Shown: positions 48,632-58,849 of the stretch, in pieces
How positions within the stretch are numbered: the first letter of the stretch is position 1
How the letters are laid out: each line of letters opens with the position of its first letter
Assembly (NCBI GenBank): GCA_019429465.1
Contig: JAHYIV010000004.1
Span: 62,001-126,000 of the forward strand
Reading direction: 5' to 3'
DNA length: 64,000 nucleotides
Origin: Desulfoarculaceae bacterium
GTDB taxonomy: Bacteria; Desulfobacterota; Desulfobulbia; Desulfobulbales; Desulfocapsaceae
Position numbers and translations under genes: made by a program
The notes under the pieces: model-generated
What the model was told of the DNA's origin: nothing
Database searches by the model: none
What the model saw: only the letters and a program-made list of their open reading frames with translations

Positions 48632-50566
48632 TTAGAGCAGCAAGCCTTTTACCGTCGCCGCGATGGAGCCGGCATCCAAACCCTGCTTGGCGTACAATTC
48701 CGCAGGCTTCCCAGAACCACCATATCGCTGCACCCCGCACCTCTTGAGGCGTGCGGTCTTGCCCGAATCGGCCAGTACCAACGCCACCATGGCCCCAAGT
48801 CCGGTGTCAACATGATGATCTTCCACCGTTACCACAGGCCCCTTTGCTGCAGCCTCAAGAATGGCCTCCTTGTCAAGTGGCACCAGGGAGGCCATGTTCA
48901 GCACGCCCACGGATTTTCCTTCCTTGGCCAGCAGGGCCCAGGCCTCCATGACCTTTGGGGTCAGCGCCCCATAGGTGATAATAGTAGCCTCAGAGCCCCG
49001 GCGCAGCCAGTCAGCCTTGCCTGCCTGAAAGGTGTAGTCGGCATCATAGAAGGGGGTTCCATCTTCTTTCAGGAGTACCGGGGTGATTGATCGCCCCATG
49101 CCGACAAAGACGTTCCCGGCATGGGCGGCGGCAAAACGGATAATACGGTCCGTCTGGTTGGGATCAGCCGGCATGAACACGGAAAAGCGAAAGAAATTGC
49201 GCGTCAGCCCCAGATAGTCAATACACTGATGCGTCGGGCCATCCTCACCCACATCCAGCCCTACATGGGTGGCTACCACCTTGACATTGGTATGATTAAA
49301 ATCATTGATGCGGGTCTGGTTATAAACCTCGGAGAGGGCAAAGACGCCGAAAGTGCTGAAGAAAGGCACCATGTCCACAGAACTCATGCCCCCGGCCATA
49401 CTGGCGGCATGATGCTCCTGGATGCCGGCCTCAATATAGGCGCCGGGGGAATGTTTGCGAAATCCTCCCATCTTCACCGACCCTTCCAGGTCGCAGGAGA
49501 TACCAGTTATTTTGATGACGCCGTCAACATTATTGGCCTCGGCCAGACCCTGCAGGGCATTGCCATAGGCGGACCGGTTATCGGTCTTGCTGTCAGGGCC
49601 ATAGAGTACGGGGGTTCCGGCGGCAATTGCCGGTGCCCTGGACACAAATTTTTGAATCGTATGAGTGGCCACAGGCTGAGTGCGCAGGGCCTCCCACTTC
49701 TCAAAATCATTATCAACTCCCAGTTCCTGCAGGGCATCGGCAAGCAGGCTGCTGTTCAGCGGTGAGCCGTGATATTTGGCCAGATTTTCCATGAAGGATA
49801 TTCCCTTGCCCATGGTGGTGCGGGCGACAATCACCGTCGGTTTGCCGCAAGGTTTGGTGTAGGCGTCGGCAAAGGCACGGAAATAGCCGTTGCAGTCATG
49901 ACCGTCTTCCAGATATTTGACATCCCAGTTATTGGTGGAATACATAGCCCTGACCGACTGGGGCATGATATCGTTGGTGTCGCCGCAGATCTGCAGATGA
50001 TTGCGGTCAATGACCACAATCAGATTATCGAGTTTATATTTATTAGCAAAACGGATGGCCTCAATGATCTGGCCCTTCTGCTGTTCTCCGTCCCCCATAA
50101 AGACCACAACCTTGTTCGGACGCCCATGGATCTTGAAGGCATGGGCAATGCCTACGGCAGTGGACAGCCCCTGGCCCAGATTGCCGGTATCCCATTCAAC
50201 CCCCGGGACAATGCGCTCGACGTGACCGGGAAATCCGGAATCAGTCCGGCGAAAGCCGCCAAGGAAATCCTCCTGACTGAAGTATCCATATTCAGCCAGG
50301 GTAGAATAGACACCTGGAGAGATATGGCCCATGCTGACAATCACCCGATCCCTCTCTTCCATGCCCGGATCTTTTGGGTCATGGTTGATACAGCCGTAGG
50401 TGACAAGCAGCATATCGAGCGAAGAGAGGGAGCCGCCGGGATGTCCGGAGGCGGCAAGGCTGGTGCACAGCAGGATGTTTTTGGCGCAACGGACACGCAT
50501 CTCGCGCAACCGCTGCAATTCTTGACTGGACAATTCACTTGATTGCATATTTAGCTGCAGTGTCAT
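48632..50566 (-). CDS. tkt: transketolase
   Basis: 644 residues from ATG 50566 (MTLQLNMQSS), chosen because GGAG lies 6 bp before it; an in-frame TTG at 50578 overlaps that site. Thiamine-diphosphate motif GDGEQQKGQIIEA (GDG...), N-terminal LAASGHPGGSLS (His for substrate), DGPTHQ in the pyrimidine domain and EDHHVDTGLG at the C-terminal domain. It transfers two-carbon ketol units in the pentose phosphate or sedoheptulose cycle. Single chain, full length. Confidence 0.93.
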   Translation of the reverse strand: MTLQLNMQSSELSSQELQRLREMRVRCAKNILLCTSLAASGHPGGSLSSLDMLLVTYGCINHDPKDPGMEERDRVIVSMGHISPGVYSTLAEYGYFSQEDFLGGFRRTDSGFPGHVERIVPGVEWDTGNLGQGLSTAVGIAHAFKIHGRPNKVVVFMGDGEQQKGQIIEAIRFANKYKLDNLIVVIDRNHLQICGDTNDIMPQSVRAMYSTNNWDVKYLEDGHDCNGYFRAFADAYTKPCGKPTVIVARTTMGKGISFMENLAKYHGSPLNSSLLADALQELGVDNDFEKWEALRTQPVATHTIQKFVSRAPAIAAGTPVLYGPDSKTDNRSAYGNALQGLAEANNVDGVIKITGISCDLEGSVKMGGFRKHSPGAYIEAGIQEHHAASMAGGMSSVDMVPFFSTFGVFALSEVYNQTRINDFNHTNVKVVATHVGLDVGEDGPTHQCIDYLGLTRNFFRFSVFMPADPNQTDRIIRFAAAHAGNVFVGMGRSITPVLLKEDGTPFYDADYTFQAGKADWLRRGSEATIITYGALTPKVMEAWALLAKEGKSVGVLNMASLVPLDKEAILEAAAKGPVVTVEDHHVDTGLGAMVALVLADSGKTARLKRCGVQRYGGSGKPAELYAKQGLDAGSIAATVKGLLL

Positions 50567-50729
50567 ATAGTTCTCCAAAAATAGTAATAAAAAAGACAGG
50601 AACGAACTTGCGGAACCGTTACAGAAGCATCAAAAAACCATTATTCTTGATAAAACGGCAAAGATACAACCTAAAAAATTAAATATTTCCTATATACTCT
50701 GTTTGTAAAAAAATATCAGCGGTAAAAAT

Positions 50730-51716
50730 ATGCTTCAGATCGCCCACCTGACTCTTGATTCCCCCTTTATTCTTGCCCCCCTGGCCGGATATACCGATCT
50801 CCCCTTTCGCCACCTCTGCCGCGAGTTCGGGGCAGCCCTTGTGGTCTCCGAGATGATCAGCTGTCACGGTCTGGTCTATAAACAGGCCCAGACAAGGGCC
50901 ATGCTGGCCTCAAACCCTGTGGAACGGCCCGTCTCCTTCCAGCTTTTTGGGGCCGATCCGGCCATAATGGGTCAGGCCGCAGCCATTCTCAGCACCTTTC
51001 AGCCCGATCTGATTGATATCAATATGGGCTGTCCCGTTAAAAAAGTGACCAAGCGGGGGGCAGGCGCCGCCCTGATGCAGAATCCACAACTGGCTGAGGC
51101 CATCCTGACCAGCGTCATCAAAAACAGCACCGTTCCCGTCACCGTCAAGACCAGGATCGGGGTGGATAATCTCCATATCTCGGCAATCTCCTTTGCCGGA
51201 ATGGTCGAAGACGCCGGGGCTGCCGCCATCACAGTTCATGGGCGCACCTGGGCCCAGGGGTTCGGTGGCAGCGCCGACTGGGATATCATCGCCCAGGTGA
51301 AAGAGGCTGTCTCCCTGCCGGTCATCGGCAATGGCGACATCCTCTCCCATGCCCAGGGGGTTGAAATGATGCGCCAGACCGGCTGCGACGGCATCATGAT
51401 CGGCCGGGCGGCACTCGGCAACCCCTGGGTCTTCTCTCCTGCCGGCAAACCCGACGACCTGTCCCAACTGCTGGATGGTGTCTTCCGCCACCTGGAGCTG
51501 ATCGAGGAATCGCTGGCGCCGGGTCACATGCCCGGCTGTATCAAGAATCATCTCGGCCGGTATTTTAAAGGGCTGCCCGAAAGCGCCAGATACCGGAAGA
51601 TGATCTATGACTGCAAAGACATGGAAGCCCTGCGGCAGGTACTGTCAGCCATCAGGCTTCAAGCCGAAACAATCAACAGGAACCGGGATGACTTCTTCAA
51701 AAAAGACCAGAGATAA
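50730..51716 (+). CDS. dusB: tRNA-dihydrouridine synthase
   Basis: 328 residues. FMN TIM-barrel with APLAGYTDLPFR, MGCPVKKVTKRGAGAAL (active-site Cys in MGCP), HGRTWAQGF and GNGDI, GRAALGNPW. It reduces uridine in tRNA D-loops. The closest family is DusB, though DusA/C cannot be wholly excluded. rarA starts inside its 3' end. Confidence 0.92.
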   Translation: MLQIAHLTLDSPFILAPLAGYTDLPFRHLCREFGAALVVSEMISCHGLVYKQAQTRAMLASNPVERPVSFQLFGADPAIMGQAAAILSTFQPDLIDINMGCPVKKVTKRGAGAALMQNPQLAEAILTSVIKNSTVPVTVKTRIGVDNLHISAISFAGMVEDAGAAAITVHGRTWAQGFGGSADWDIIAQVKEAVSLPVIGNGDILSHAQGVEMMRQTGCDGIMIGRAALGNPWVFSPAGKPDDLSQLLDGVFRHLELIEESLAPGHMPGCIKNHLGRYFKGLPESARYRKMIYDCKDMEALRQVLSAIRLQAETINRNRDDFFKKDQR

Positions 51717-53064
51717 ATCGCCACTCCACAGTTCATCTCCCCTGGCTGAACGTATGCGCCCCCGCACCCTTGACGGCTTCGCCGGCCAGGAGACCCTGCT
51801 GGGGCCGGGCAAGATGCTGAGTACCGTGATTGGCGCCGGCGCCCTGCCCTCGCTGATTCTCTGGGGGCCGCCGGGCACCGGCAAGACAACACTGGCCAGG
51901 ATCCTGGCGGATTCCACCTCCGCCTCTTTTGTTTATTTCTCGGCCGTCCTCTCCGGGGTGAAAGAGGTTCGGCAAATTGTCGATAAGGCCGAGGAGCTGC
52001 TCAAGACAGAACAGAGGGCCACTGTTTTTTTCATCGACGAGATCCACCGCTTCAACAAAAGTCAGCAGGATGCCTTTCTCCCCCATGTCGAGTCCGGCCT
52101 CTTTACCCTCATCGGCGCCACTACCGAGAATCCCTCTTTTCACGTTACCGCCCCCCTGCTTTCCCGCTGCCGGGTCCTGGTTCTCCACGCACTCGAACGT
52201 GAACACCTGCAGACCATCTTCCTCCGCGCCCTGACTGACCCTGAACATGGCCTGGGACAGTATCATCTCCAGTGCACCGATGACGCCCTGGCCCAGCTGA
52301 TTAGTCTGGCCGATGGTGACGCCAGGACGGGTCTCAATATCCTGGAGATCGCGGCAACCCTGGCCCTGCACCGTTTTCAACTGCAGCCGGACACAGAGGC
52401 CCCGACCATCAACACCGACGACATCGCCGAAGCGGGACAGCACAAGTCCCTGCGCTACGACAAGGATGGCGAGGAACACTACAACCTGATCTCGGCCCTG
52501 CACAAGTCCCTGCGGGATTCAGATCCGGACGGTGCCCTCTACTGGCTCTACCGGATGCTTGAAGCCGGTGAGGAACCGCTCTATATCAGCCGCCGCCTGA
52601 TCCGCTTTGCCTCGGAGGACATTGGTGTTGCCGACCCGCAGGCCCTCAGCCACACCATCAGCTGTCAACAGGCCTTCCAGACCCTTGGCAGCCCCGAAGG
52701 GACACTGGCCCTGGCCCAGGCCGTAGTCTATCTCGCCACTGCCCCCAAAAGCAACGCCCTGTACACGGCGGAATCTGACCTGCATCGTCATATCAGCCGC
52801 ACCGGTTCCCTGCCGGTGCCCATGCACCTGCGCAATGCCGCCACCAGCCTCATGAAAAAACTGGGCTACGGCAAGGGCTATCAGTACGCCCACAACCAGG
52901 ACCAGGGTTTGGTGGAACAGAATCATCTGCCACCGGAACTGGCCGGCACTTATTTTTACTCTCCCACCACCAGGGGCTATGAAGCGGTAATCAAAGACCG
53001 GCTCAGCAAATGGCGCCAGATTCTTCAACAGCGGAAACAGGAACACTATGCCTCTAAAAAATAA
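51688..53064 (+). CDS. rarA: replication-associated recombination protein A (AAA ATPase)
   Basis: 458 residues from ATG 51688, overlapping dus by 29 bp; an earlier in-frame Met at 51607 lies inside dus and lacks likeness. Walker A GPPGTGKTT, Walker B FIDEIHRFN, sensor FTLIGATTENPSF, and a C-terminal DUF4-like MgsA domain (GYGKGYQYAHNQDQ). Acts at stalled forks. Confidence 0.95.
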   Translation: MTSSKKTRDKSPLHSSSPLAERMRPRTLDGFAGQETLLGPGKMLSTVIGAGALPSLILWGPPGTGKTTLARILADSTSASFVYFSAVLSGVKEVRQIVDKAEELLKTEQRATVFFIDEIHRFNKSQQDAFLPHVESGLFTLIGATTENPSFHVTAPLLSRCRVLVLHALEREHLQTIFLRALTDPEHGLGQYHLQCTDDALAQLISLADGDARTGLNILEIAATLALHRFQLQPDTEAPTINTDDIAEAGQHKSLRYDKDGEEHYNLISALHKSLRDSDPDGALYWLYRMLEAGEEPLYISRRLIRFASEDIGVADPQALSHTISCQQAFQTLGSPEGTLALAQAVVYLATAPKSNALYTAESDLHRHISRTGSLPVPMHLRNAATSLMKKLGYGKGYQYAHNQDQGLVEQNHLPPELAGTYFYSPTTRGYEAVIKDRLSKWRQILQQRKQEHYASKK

Positions 53065-54661
53065 ATACCGTTCACCTGCCAACAGACTCGTCGGCAATGG
53101 CCTCTTTATTGTTATGCTCCTCGTAAACTTGCTGGCAGCGCCCACAGGAATCCACGCCGCTCCCCTGGAGTCCTTTCTCCTCTTTTACTCAAACAATATC
53201 CAGGGAGAGACCGAGCCCTGCGGCTGAAGCTCCAGTCAACTGGGCGGGCTGCCCAGAAAAGCATTCCAGATCAGGAATATCCCCACCAAACAACAGAAGC
53301 CCTATCTCTTTGTTGACTCCGGCAATCTGCTCTTCAAGCAGGCGCGGATAGCAGACGGGCCATCTCAGGAGCTCCTGACGGCAGAAGGAATCATCAGGAT
53401 TTACAGCACCATGAAGGTGGACGCTGTCGCGGTTGGTCCACTCGATCTGGCCTCTGGCCTGGCGTTGCTGACCAGCAGTCAGCAACAAGGATTCCCCTGG
53501 CTGTCCGCCAATCTCCTTGACCAGCAGGGCCTGCCACTGTTTCAGCCGCTGTACATCAAAAAAATCGGCAAGATAAAAGCCGGGATTATTGGCCTGACCG
53601 GTGCTGTTTCCCCCCTGCCGCCAGGCGTCACCCTGGCAGACTGGAGGGTGGTGTTTCCTGCCCTGATTGAAAAAATCAGACCCCAATGTGATATCCTGAT
53701 CCTGCTCTCCAGCCTCTCTCCTGCCGAAAATCAGGAAATAGCCCGGCAATTCCCCTCTCTCCACCTCATCCTTGCAGCTGGCAGGCAAAGCGGCAACATG
53801 ATCCCGCAGCAAGTCAACAATACCCTGATTACCCAGACAGCAGCCCAGGGAAAGTATCAGGGCATTCTCAGTATTGACTGGCATAAAAGCGGCAGATGGG
53901 AACAGGTAAAAGGAGAAGAACTGACCGAGCTGCGCAACAGGCTTGGCGCCCTCGACTGGCAACTCCTGCGGATGCGGAAAAGAGAAGATCTTCAGCAGCC
54001 GGAGTACCTTGACAAGATCAAGCTGGTTGAGAAGGATCGGGAAACGGTGACCCGACAAATTGAGACCATTGAAAAGGGTCTGACCACCGGCCTTTCCGGC
54101 GAGCAGGAAACTGCCTGCAGCCTCAACCATAACTTTCTGGCCCTGCAGCGATCCCTGCCCGAGGCACCCGAAATCACGGCCATCGTCACCGGGATCAAAC
54201 AGCAGATTCACGACCTGCACGCCAACAGGATCGGCAAAAAGGTGCAATTTCCCCTGGTTGGTCATGAGGGCTGCAAGAGTTGTCATCCGGCTCAAGGCAG
54301 CTTCTGGCAGGAAACGCGTCACGCCCGGGCCTATCAGACCCTGGTGGACCAAAAACAGGCGTTCAATCTGACATGCCTGCCCTGCCATGTTACCTCCAGC
54401 CCTGTCCTTGCCTTGAGCACGGATCAGCTCCTCTCCCTGCCTCCAACTCTTCAGGCAGTGGGCTGTGAAAACTGTCACACCGGCCCCGGCGGCTCCCACG
54501 CCGGTCAACCCGAACAGTTTCAGATGACAAAGCAGGTGGCGGAAAAGGTGTGCCTCTCCTGCCACACCCAAGAGAGGGACCACACTTTTGACTATCAGAA
54601 AAAATTAGCATTGATTGCCTGCCCGACAGGTCAGGCAGCGACCAAGGGTCGGAGACCGTAG
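53048..54661 (+). CDS. tetraheme c-type cytochrome with N-terminal UshA-like domain, candidate selenoprotein
   Basis: 537 residues read through TGA 53225-53227 as selenocysteine 60. ATG 53048 has AGGA 6 bp before and overlaps rarA by 17 bp. Signal peptide (1-37, ends GIHA), then FLLFYSNNIQGETEPCG-Sec-SSSQLGGLPRKA. In homologues of this type a Cys usually follows CG (CGC motif). The middle resembles a 5'-nucleotidase/metallophosphatase-like domain (DAVAVGPLDL, WLSANLLDQQG). Four CXXCH motifs follow at Cys409, 443, 473 and 502, then the FDYQKKLALIACP tail. A SECIS-like hairpin follows the TGA. Periplasmic electron carrier with unknown partner. Confidence 0.82.
53240..53256 (+). promoter_or_regulatory. 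SECIS-like hairpin in the cytochrome gene
   Basis: CUGGGC, loop GGGCU, GCCCAG: a perfect 6-bp stem starting 13 nt after the UGA with a GG in the apical loop. This is the best-formed SECIS-like hairpin in the window. Confidence 0.8.
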
Positions 54662-54996
54662 TCTGCCCGCAGTTACTCCAGGATCATGCCAATTGAAAAT
54701 CCGGAATTTGAGGCTTTATGAAATCGTTACAGGTTATGGCTGACTGGAGATGACTCAGTCATCAATATTCCGATATTTCTGCATTTTCTGACAACAGGAC
54801 AAGAAAAAAATTGAAGATTGTTACCACTATGTGATACAAAAATATTGATTTGAATAATTTAATAATGCAGCCATAAAAACCCTTGACTCTTCTGCAGGAA
54901 GCTCCTCATACAGTGTTTCACCATTTATTCTGCTGGCTTATGCTAATACCGTCTTGACCGGAGTTTGTTCCGCCTTAACCACTTGGAGTGATAACT
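54662..54996 (+). promoter_or_regulatory. AT-rich gap with a sigma-70-like promoter
   Basis: No gene seen in this 335-bp stretch. TTGACT at 54883-54888, 17-bp spacer, TCATAC at 54906-54911 is a reasonable -35/-10 pair about 85 bp before the membrane protein start. The upstream half is AT-rich. Confidence 0.5.
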
Positions 54997-56826
54997 ATGA
55001 CCGACAACGCAATTGAAGCAAAAGTTGATCAACTTGCTGCTCAAATCAAGACCCTGACCAACCAGCTTAACAAGCAGCATGAACGACTGACATCCCTTGA
55101 AAAGGCATGGCCCAACGGAACCGTGAAAAGTATTGCTGCCGTTCCTCCTGCTGTGGATAGCCGTCAGACGGTTGTTCAGGTTACCAGGACACAGGCAAAA
55201 CCCACAAGTTCGACCGCAACCACATCGTCATGGGCGGGTCGTGGATCTTTCCTGGCAAAGCTGTCAACAATCTGTTTTATTCTGGTTGTCGCCCTGATTT
55301 TGCGGACCCTGACAGATAACGGCTTGCTTGCTGCCAAGACAGGTTCAATTATCGGAGCAGCCTATGCTGCTTTTCTCATCGCCGCCGGCTGGAAGTTGGT
55401 CAACCAGAAACAGACGCTCGGACCGCTCTTTCCTATCTGCGGGGCCCTCTTGATGTACACCCTGGTTCTTGAAACCCATGCCCGTTTCGCAGCGTATACC
55501 TCAGTTACAGCCTACAGCATCCTTCTGCTGACCATGCTGTCGCTGGCGATAATGGGGAAGCGCTACCAACGGGTGCTGTTTTACGGTGTTGGGCTCCTGG
55601 GTGCAAGCTGTACCGCCTTAGCTATTGATTTCCCGACACCTTTCTTCCCGTACATTGCTTTATTTCTGTTTGCCGCCAATGTGATAGCATTTTCTTACGA
55701 GTACCAGAAGACCAGGAGGGTGCAGATTCTTCTCTATACAATGACTGTGCTGTTTTGGTTCTTCTGGGCCGTCAGATTGCATGCTCAGCTAGGCGCGGGA
55801 GGTGAGATCCTGCCAAGTCTCGCCCTGTCCTGGTTCTTGCCGGTGACCCTGCTGACTATCCTTACCCTCATGGGGTTTTCTATATATACCTCTTTTCGCA
55901 ATGGCGACTCATTGATAGCGTTTGATATCACCCTGCCTACGGTAAATGTCCTTTGGCTCTATCCTGTATGCAACCTGGTTGTGACTCCCTGGCTGGGGAA
56001 TGGTCACTTACTCGGTTATGCCGGCCTTGCTCTCTCATTGTTTCATTTTGTTGTTGCCTGGTCAATCTTCAAGTTCAGCCGACAGGGCGGAGCTGGTATC
56101 TGTGCCTACGTCGTTGCCGGTGCCGTTCTCATGGTAATGAGCACCCTTTCTGCAACGGACAATATTCTGCTGGTGTTGCCTTTCTGGAGTTTGGTGGCAG
56201 TGATGTTGACCCTGGCCTCACAGACCTGTGAGATAGGCGGTATTCGTCTCACTTCTTATTTATTGCAAGGTGTTGCCACTTTCCTCGGAATCACCTATGG
56301 CGTTTTTTTGCCAGGAACATCTACCCCTGTACTCTCTCTCCTGGTAGTCGGTTTCCTGGCCGTGATGAGCGCATTCCAGTACTACTGGAGCCGCAAACAT
56401 CGCGTTAACTGCAGCAAAGGTTTTTTCGCCCTGATGGATCCACGGGATATCTCTGCCGCCATCCTGTTGTTCGCGGCCCTGATTGATGGATTCTTCATGG
56501 TCCAGCTTGTTACCTACAAATTGCTTGCTGCCTTTATCGCCGATCCCGGTAATGCCCTGGTGGGAGCCCAGTCGATAGTTATTAATGTTGGGGCCATGGG
56601 CCTGATGATCTTCGGTCTGCTGAAAAAAAATCGGGAGATTCTCTACACGGCCATTGGTGTTGTCGTTATCGGGGGAGTTAAGACGATCGGGTATGACCTC
56701 TTTAAGGTACACAACATCCCCCTGGTCTTGAGTGTTTTCTCGTTTGCGGCTGCCGCTGCAGTAGGATCGGTGGTTTTCAGCCGCTGGTCACAAACAGGCC
56801 ATGTTGAGGAGATTTCCCGCGGGTAA
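54997..56826 (+). CDS. large polytopic membrane protein (DUF2339-like)
   Basis: 609 residues from ATG 54997, with GGAG 8 bp before (a GTG at 54988 overlaps the site). A short coiled-coil head (about 1-45, heptads of Leu/Ile), a Ser/Thr/Pro linker, then about 14 or more hydrophobic helices. Layout (coiled coil, linker, many helices) resembles DUF2339 proteins. Function unknown. It stands alone between a promoter and dsbB. Confidence 0.6.
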   Translation: MTDNAIEAKVDQLAAQIKTLTNQLNKQHERLTSLEKAWPNGTVKSIAAVPPAVDSRQTVVQVTRTQAKPTSSTATTSSWAGRGSFLAKLSTICFILVVALILRTLTDNGLLAAKTGSIIGAAYAAFLIAAGWKLVNQKQTLGPLFPICGALLMYTLVLETHARFAAYTSVTAYSILLLTMLSLAIMGKRYQRVLFYGVGLLGASCTALAIDFPTPFFPYIALFLFAANVIAFSYEYQKTRRVQILLYTMTVLFWFFWAVRLHAQLGAGGEILPSLALSWFLPVTLLTILTLMGFSIYTSFRNGDSLIAFDITLPTVNVLWLYPVCNLVVTPWLGNGHLLGYAGLALSLFHFVVAWSIFKFSRQGGAGICAYVVAGAVLMVMSTLSATDNILLVLPFWSLVAVMLTLASQTCEIGGIRLTSYLLQGVATFLGITYGVFLPGTSTPVLSLLVVGFLAVMSAFQYYWSRKHRVNCSKGFFALMDPRDISAAILLFAALIDGFFMVQLVTYKLLAAFIADPGNALVGAQSIVINVGAMGLMIFGLLKKNREILYTAIGVVVIGGVKTIGYDLFKVHNIPLVLSVFSFAAAAAVGSVVFSRWSQTGHVEEISRG

Positions 56827-57004
56827 CATCGTTCGGAATGTATATATCCTGTCAGGACAGATACGTTTTGAATCCTGCGATCATTCGTCCTGCGAGCGCC
56901 AATTTTTAATGACATTGCTTCCGCCTTTATGTTACATAATTACTCCTTAGTACCAGCCAGCCATCAAAAAACAACGTACTCACCCAACGGGGAGAAGCTC
57001 TCAT

Positions 57005-57442
57005 ATGCCAAGACCTGACCAAACGTCCAATGCCAATTGGAATATTCTTTTTGTCTGCTGGCTCATCGCCGCCACCTCAACCATGGGGAGTGTGTTTTTC
57101 AGTTATGTGATGGATTTTGCGCCCTGTGTCTTGTGCTGGTACCAGAGAATCTGCCTGTTTCCTTTAGTTATTTTGCTGGCCGTCGGACTTTTTTCTTTTG
57201 ATAAAAGCGTGGTCAAATATACCCTCCCCTTGGCCATAGCAGGCTGGTTGACAGCATTCTATCACACGCTGCTCTATGCCGGTATCATCCCGGAGAGCAT
57301 ACAGCCCTGCACCCAGGGCATTTCATGTACGGAAGAGTATATAAATCTGTTTGGTTTTATAACAATACCAATGCTTTCCCTACTGTCATTTTCAATGATC
57401 ATAGCCCTGTTAATTATCTTAAAGAGGAGAATGTCTCGATGA
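57005..57442 (+). CDS. DsbB-family disulfide bond formation membrane protein
   Basis: 145 residues, four hydrophobic helices. Redox pairs: Cys41-Cys44 (APCVLCWYQRI, the DsbB quinone-side motif) and Cys102/Cys108 (QPCTQGISC). It would reoxidise a DsbA-like partner and pass electrons to quinone. GGGGAG ribosome site. Overlaps the next gene by ATGA. Confidence 0.92.
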   Translation: MPRPDQTSNANWNILFVCWLIAATSTMGSVFFSYVMDFAPCVLCWYQRICLFPLVILLAVGLFSFDKSVVKYTLPLAIAGWLTAFYHTLLYAGIIPESIQPCTQGISCTEEYINLFGFITIPMLSLLSFSMIIALLIILKRRMSR

Positions 57443-58092
57443 AATATGTAATAATTGGGGTTTCATGTCTGGTGCTGATCCTGTTGTTTGTCTTCGGCAG
57501 CTCCTACTACCGAGGGCAACAGGCTGAAAAATTTGGTTTTATGGCCCAGGAGAATGCTTCAACATTTGTCCGTGAACATTCTCAGACCCTTGGCAGTGAT
57601 GAGGCGAAAGTCTACATTGTCGAGTTTATGGACCCTGCCTGTGAAACCTGTGCTGCCTTTTCTCCCTTTGTGAAGCAGATTATGGACGCCAATCCCGGCA
57701 AAATCAAACTTGTCCTTCGTTATGCGCCTTTTCATGATGGTGCTGATTATTTTGTAAAAATTCTGGAAGCAGCCAAATTACAGGGAAAATATTGGGAGAC
57801 TCTGGACATCATGTTTAAGTCTCAGCCCTATTGGGCCAGCCACCATAGCCCGAAACCGCAACTGATCTGGCAATTTCTTCTTAACACAGATCTCGATGTG
57901 GAAAAAATCAGAAAAGATATGACTGACCCGGCCATTGTAAAAATCATCGAGCAGGATCTTGCCGATGCAAAGACGCTGGATGTTCGCAAAACACCAGGTT
58001 TTTTTGTCAACGGTAAGCCTCTGCAAATCTTTGGCTACCAGCAATTACAAGAGTTGATTGAGTCTGAAATCAAGGCAAATTATCCGAATTGA
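57439..58092 (+). CDS. DsbA-like thioredoxin-fold oxidoreductase
   Basis: 217 residues from ATG 57439, overlapping dsbB's stop by 4 bp; AAGAGGAG lies upstream. Membrane-anchored N-terminus (about 1-25). Active site DPACETC (Cys68, Cys71) and cis-Pro loop KTPGFFVNG. Similar to the BdbD/DsbA partners of short DsbB proteins. Translational overlap supports a redox pair in the periplasm. Confidence 0.9.
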   Translation: MKYVIIGVSCLVLILLFVFGSSYYRGQQAEKFGFMAQENASTFVREHSQTLGSDEAKVYIVEFMDPACETCAAFSPFVKQIMDANPGKIKLVLRYAPFHDGADYFVKILEAAKLQGKYWETLDIMFKSQPYWASHHSPKPQLIWQFLLNTDLDVEKIRKDMTDPAIVKIIEQDLADAKTLDVRKTPGFFVNGKPLQIFGYQQLQELIESEIKANYPN

Positions 58093-58172
58093 CCAACCAG
58101 ACAGGAGCCCTGCAGGGTGATGCCATCACGATCATCAATCGAACCTGTCTTCCCTAAACTATACAAAATATC

Positions 58173-58679
58173 ATGAAAAAATTATCCTTTTTAATTTTGC
58201 TGTGCTGTCTATCCTTGGTTATTACTGCCTGCGGACAAGGGCCAAAGAAAGTTGAGATTGGCGAGCCAGCCCCGGACTTTACCCTTGTGGACCTACAAGG
58301 TAAGAAATGGACTCTCTCCGAACTTAAGGGGCAGGTGGTTTTTGTTAATTTTTGGGCAACCTGGTGCCCTCCCTGCCGTGAAGAGATGCCATCAATGCAA
58401 AAACTTTACAACATGCTGCCGAAAGAGAAATTTAAAATGCTGGCTATACTCAGTGGAGATGACCCGGCACTTGCCGATAGTTTTGCCAAAAAACTTGACC
58501 TGACCATGCCAATCCTCAATGATCAGGACAATACTGTTGGTGCGGCCTACAGATTGACCGGAGTGCCTGAGACTTTTATCATTGATAAACAGGGCATTCT
58601 CCGAGAGAAGTTTATTGGGTCTGCCCAATGGAACGCCCCTGTCCACGTCCAAATGCTGATGAAATACATCGACCAATGA
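58173..58679 (+). CDS. TlpA-type thioredoxin lipoprotein
   Basis: 168 residues. Lipoprotein signal (LVITAC, lipidated Cys20). Thioredoxin/AhpC-TSA domain with active site WCPPC (Cys65, Cys68) and GVPETFIID. Reduces disulfides in the periplasm. Ends in ATGA overlap with the next gene, so it is in one transcript with the small CXXC protein. Confidence 0.92.
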   Translation: MKKLSFLILLCCLSLVITACGQGPKKVEIGEPAPDFTLVDLQGKKWTLSELKGQVVFVNFWATWCPPCREEMPSMQKLYNMLPKEKFKMLAILSGDDPALADSFAKKLDLTMPILNDQDNTVGAAYRLTGVPETFIIDKQGILREKFIGSAQWNAPVHVQMLMKYIDQ

Positions 58680-58846
58680 TGAGCACGAAAAAAAACAATA
58701 TGGCCAAACAAAAAATCAGGAAGGCCCCCTTCCTGATAATATTTATCTTTCTCGTCCTGGGGATTATCGGAATCACCGTGAATGAGCCATCACGAGTCCT
58801 TGAACAGGCAACACAAATCTGCCTGTCCTGTATCGGTATCGGCTAA
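58676..58846 (+). CDS. small CXXC-motif membrane protein (CD1871A-like)
   Basis: 56 residues, ATG overlapping the TlpA stop. A basic N-terminus, one transmembrane helix, then NEPSRVLEQATQICLSCIGIG at the C-terminus. The ICxxCIGIG ending is the hallmark of the CD1871A family, usually found beside a TlpA-like and a NapH-like protein, as here. Presumably passes electrons between them; this is inferred. Confidence 0.85.
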   Translation: MMSTKKNNMAKQKIRKAPFLIIFIFLVLGIIGITVNEPSRVLEQATQICLSCIGIG

Positions 58847-58849
58847 CAG

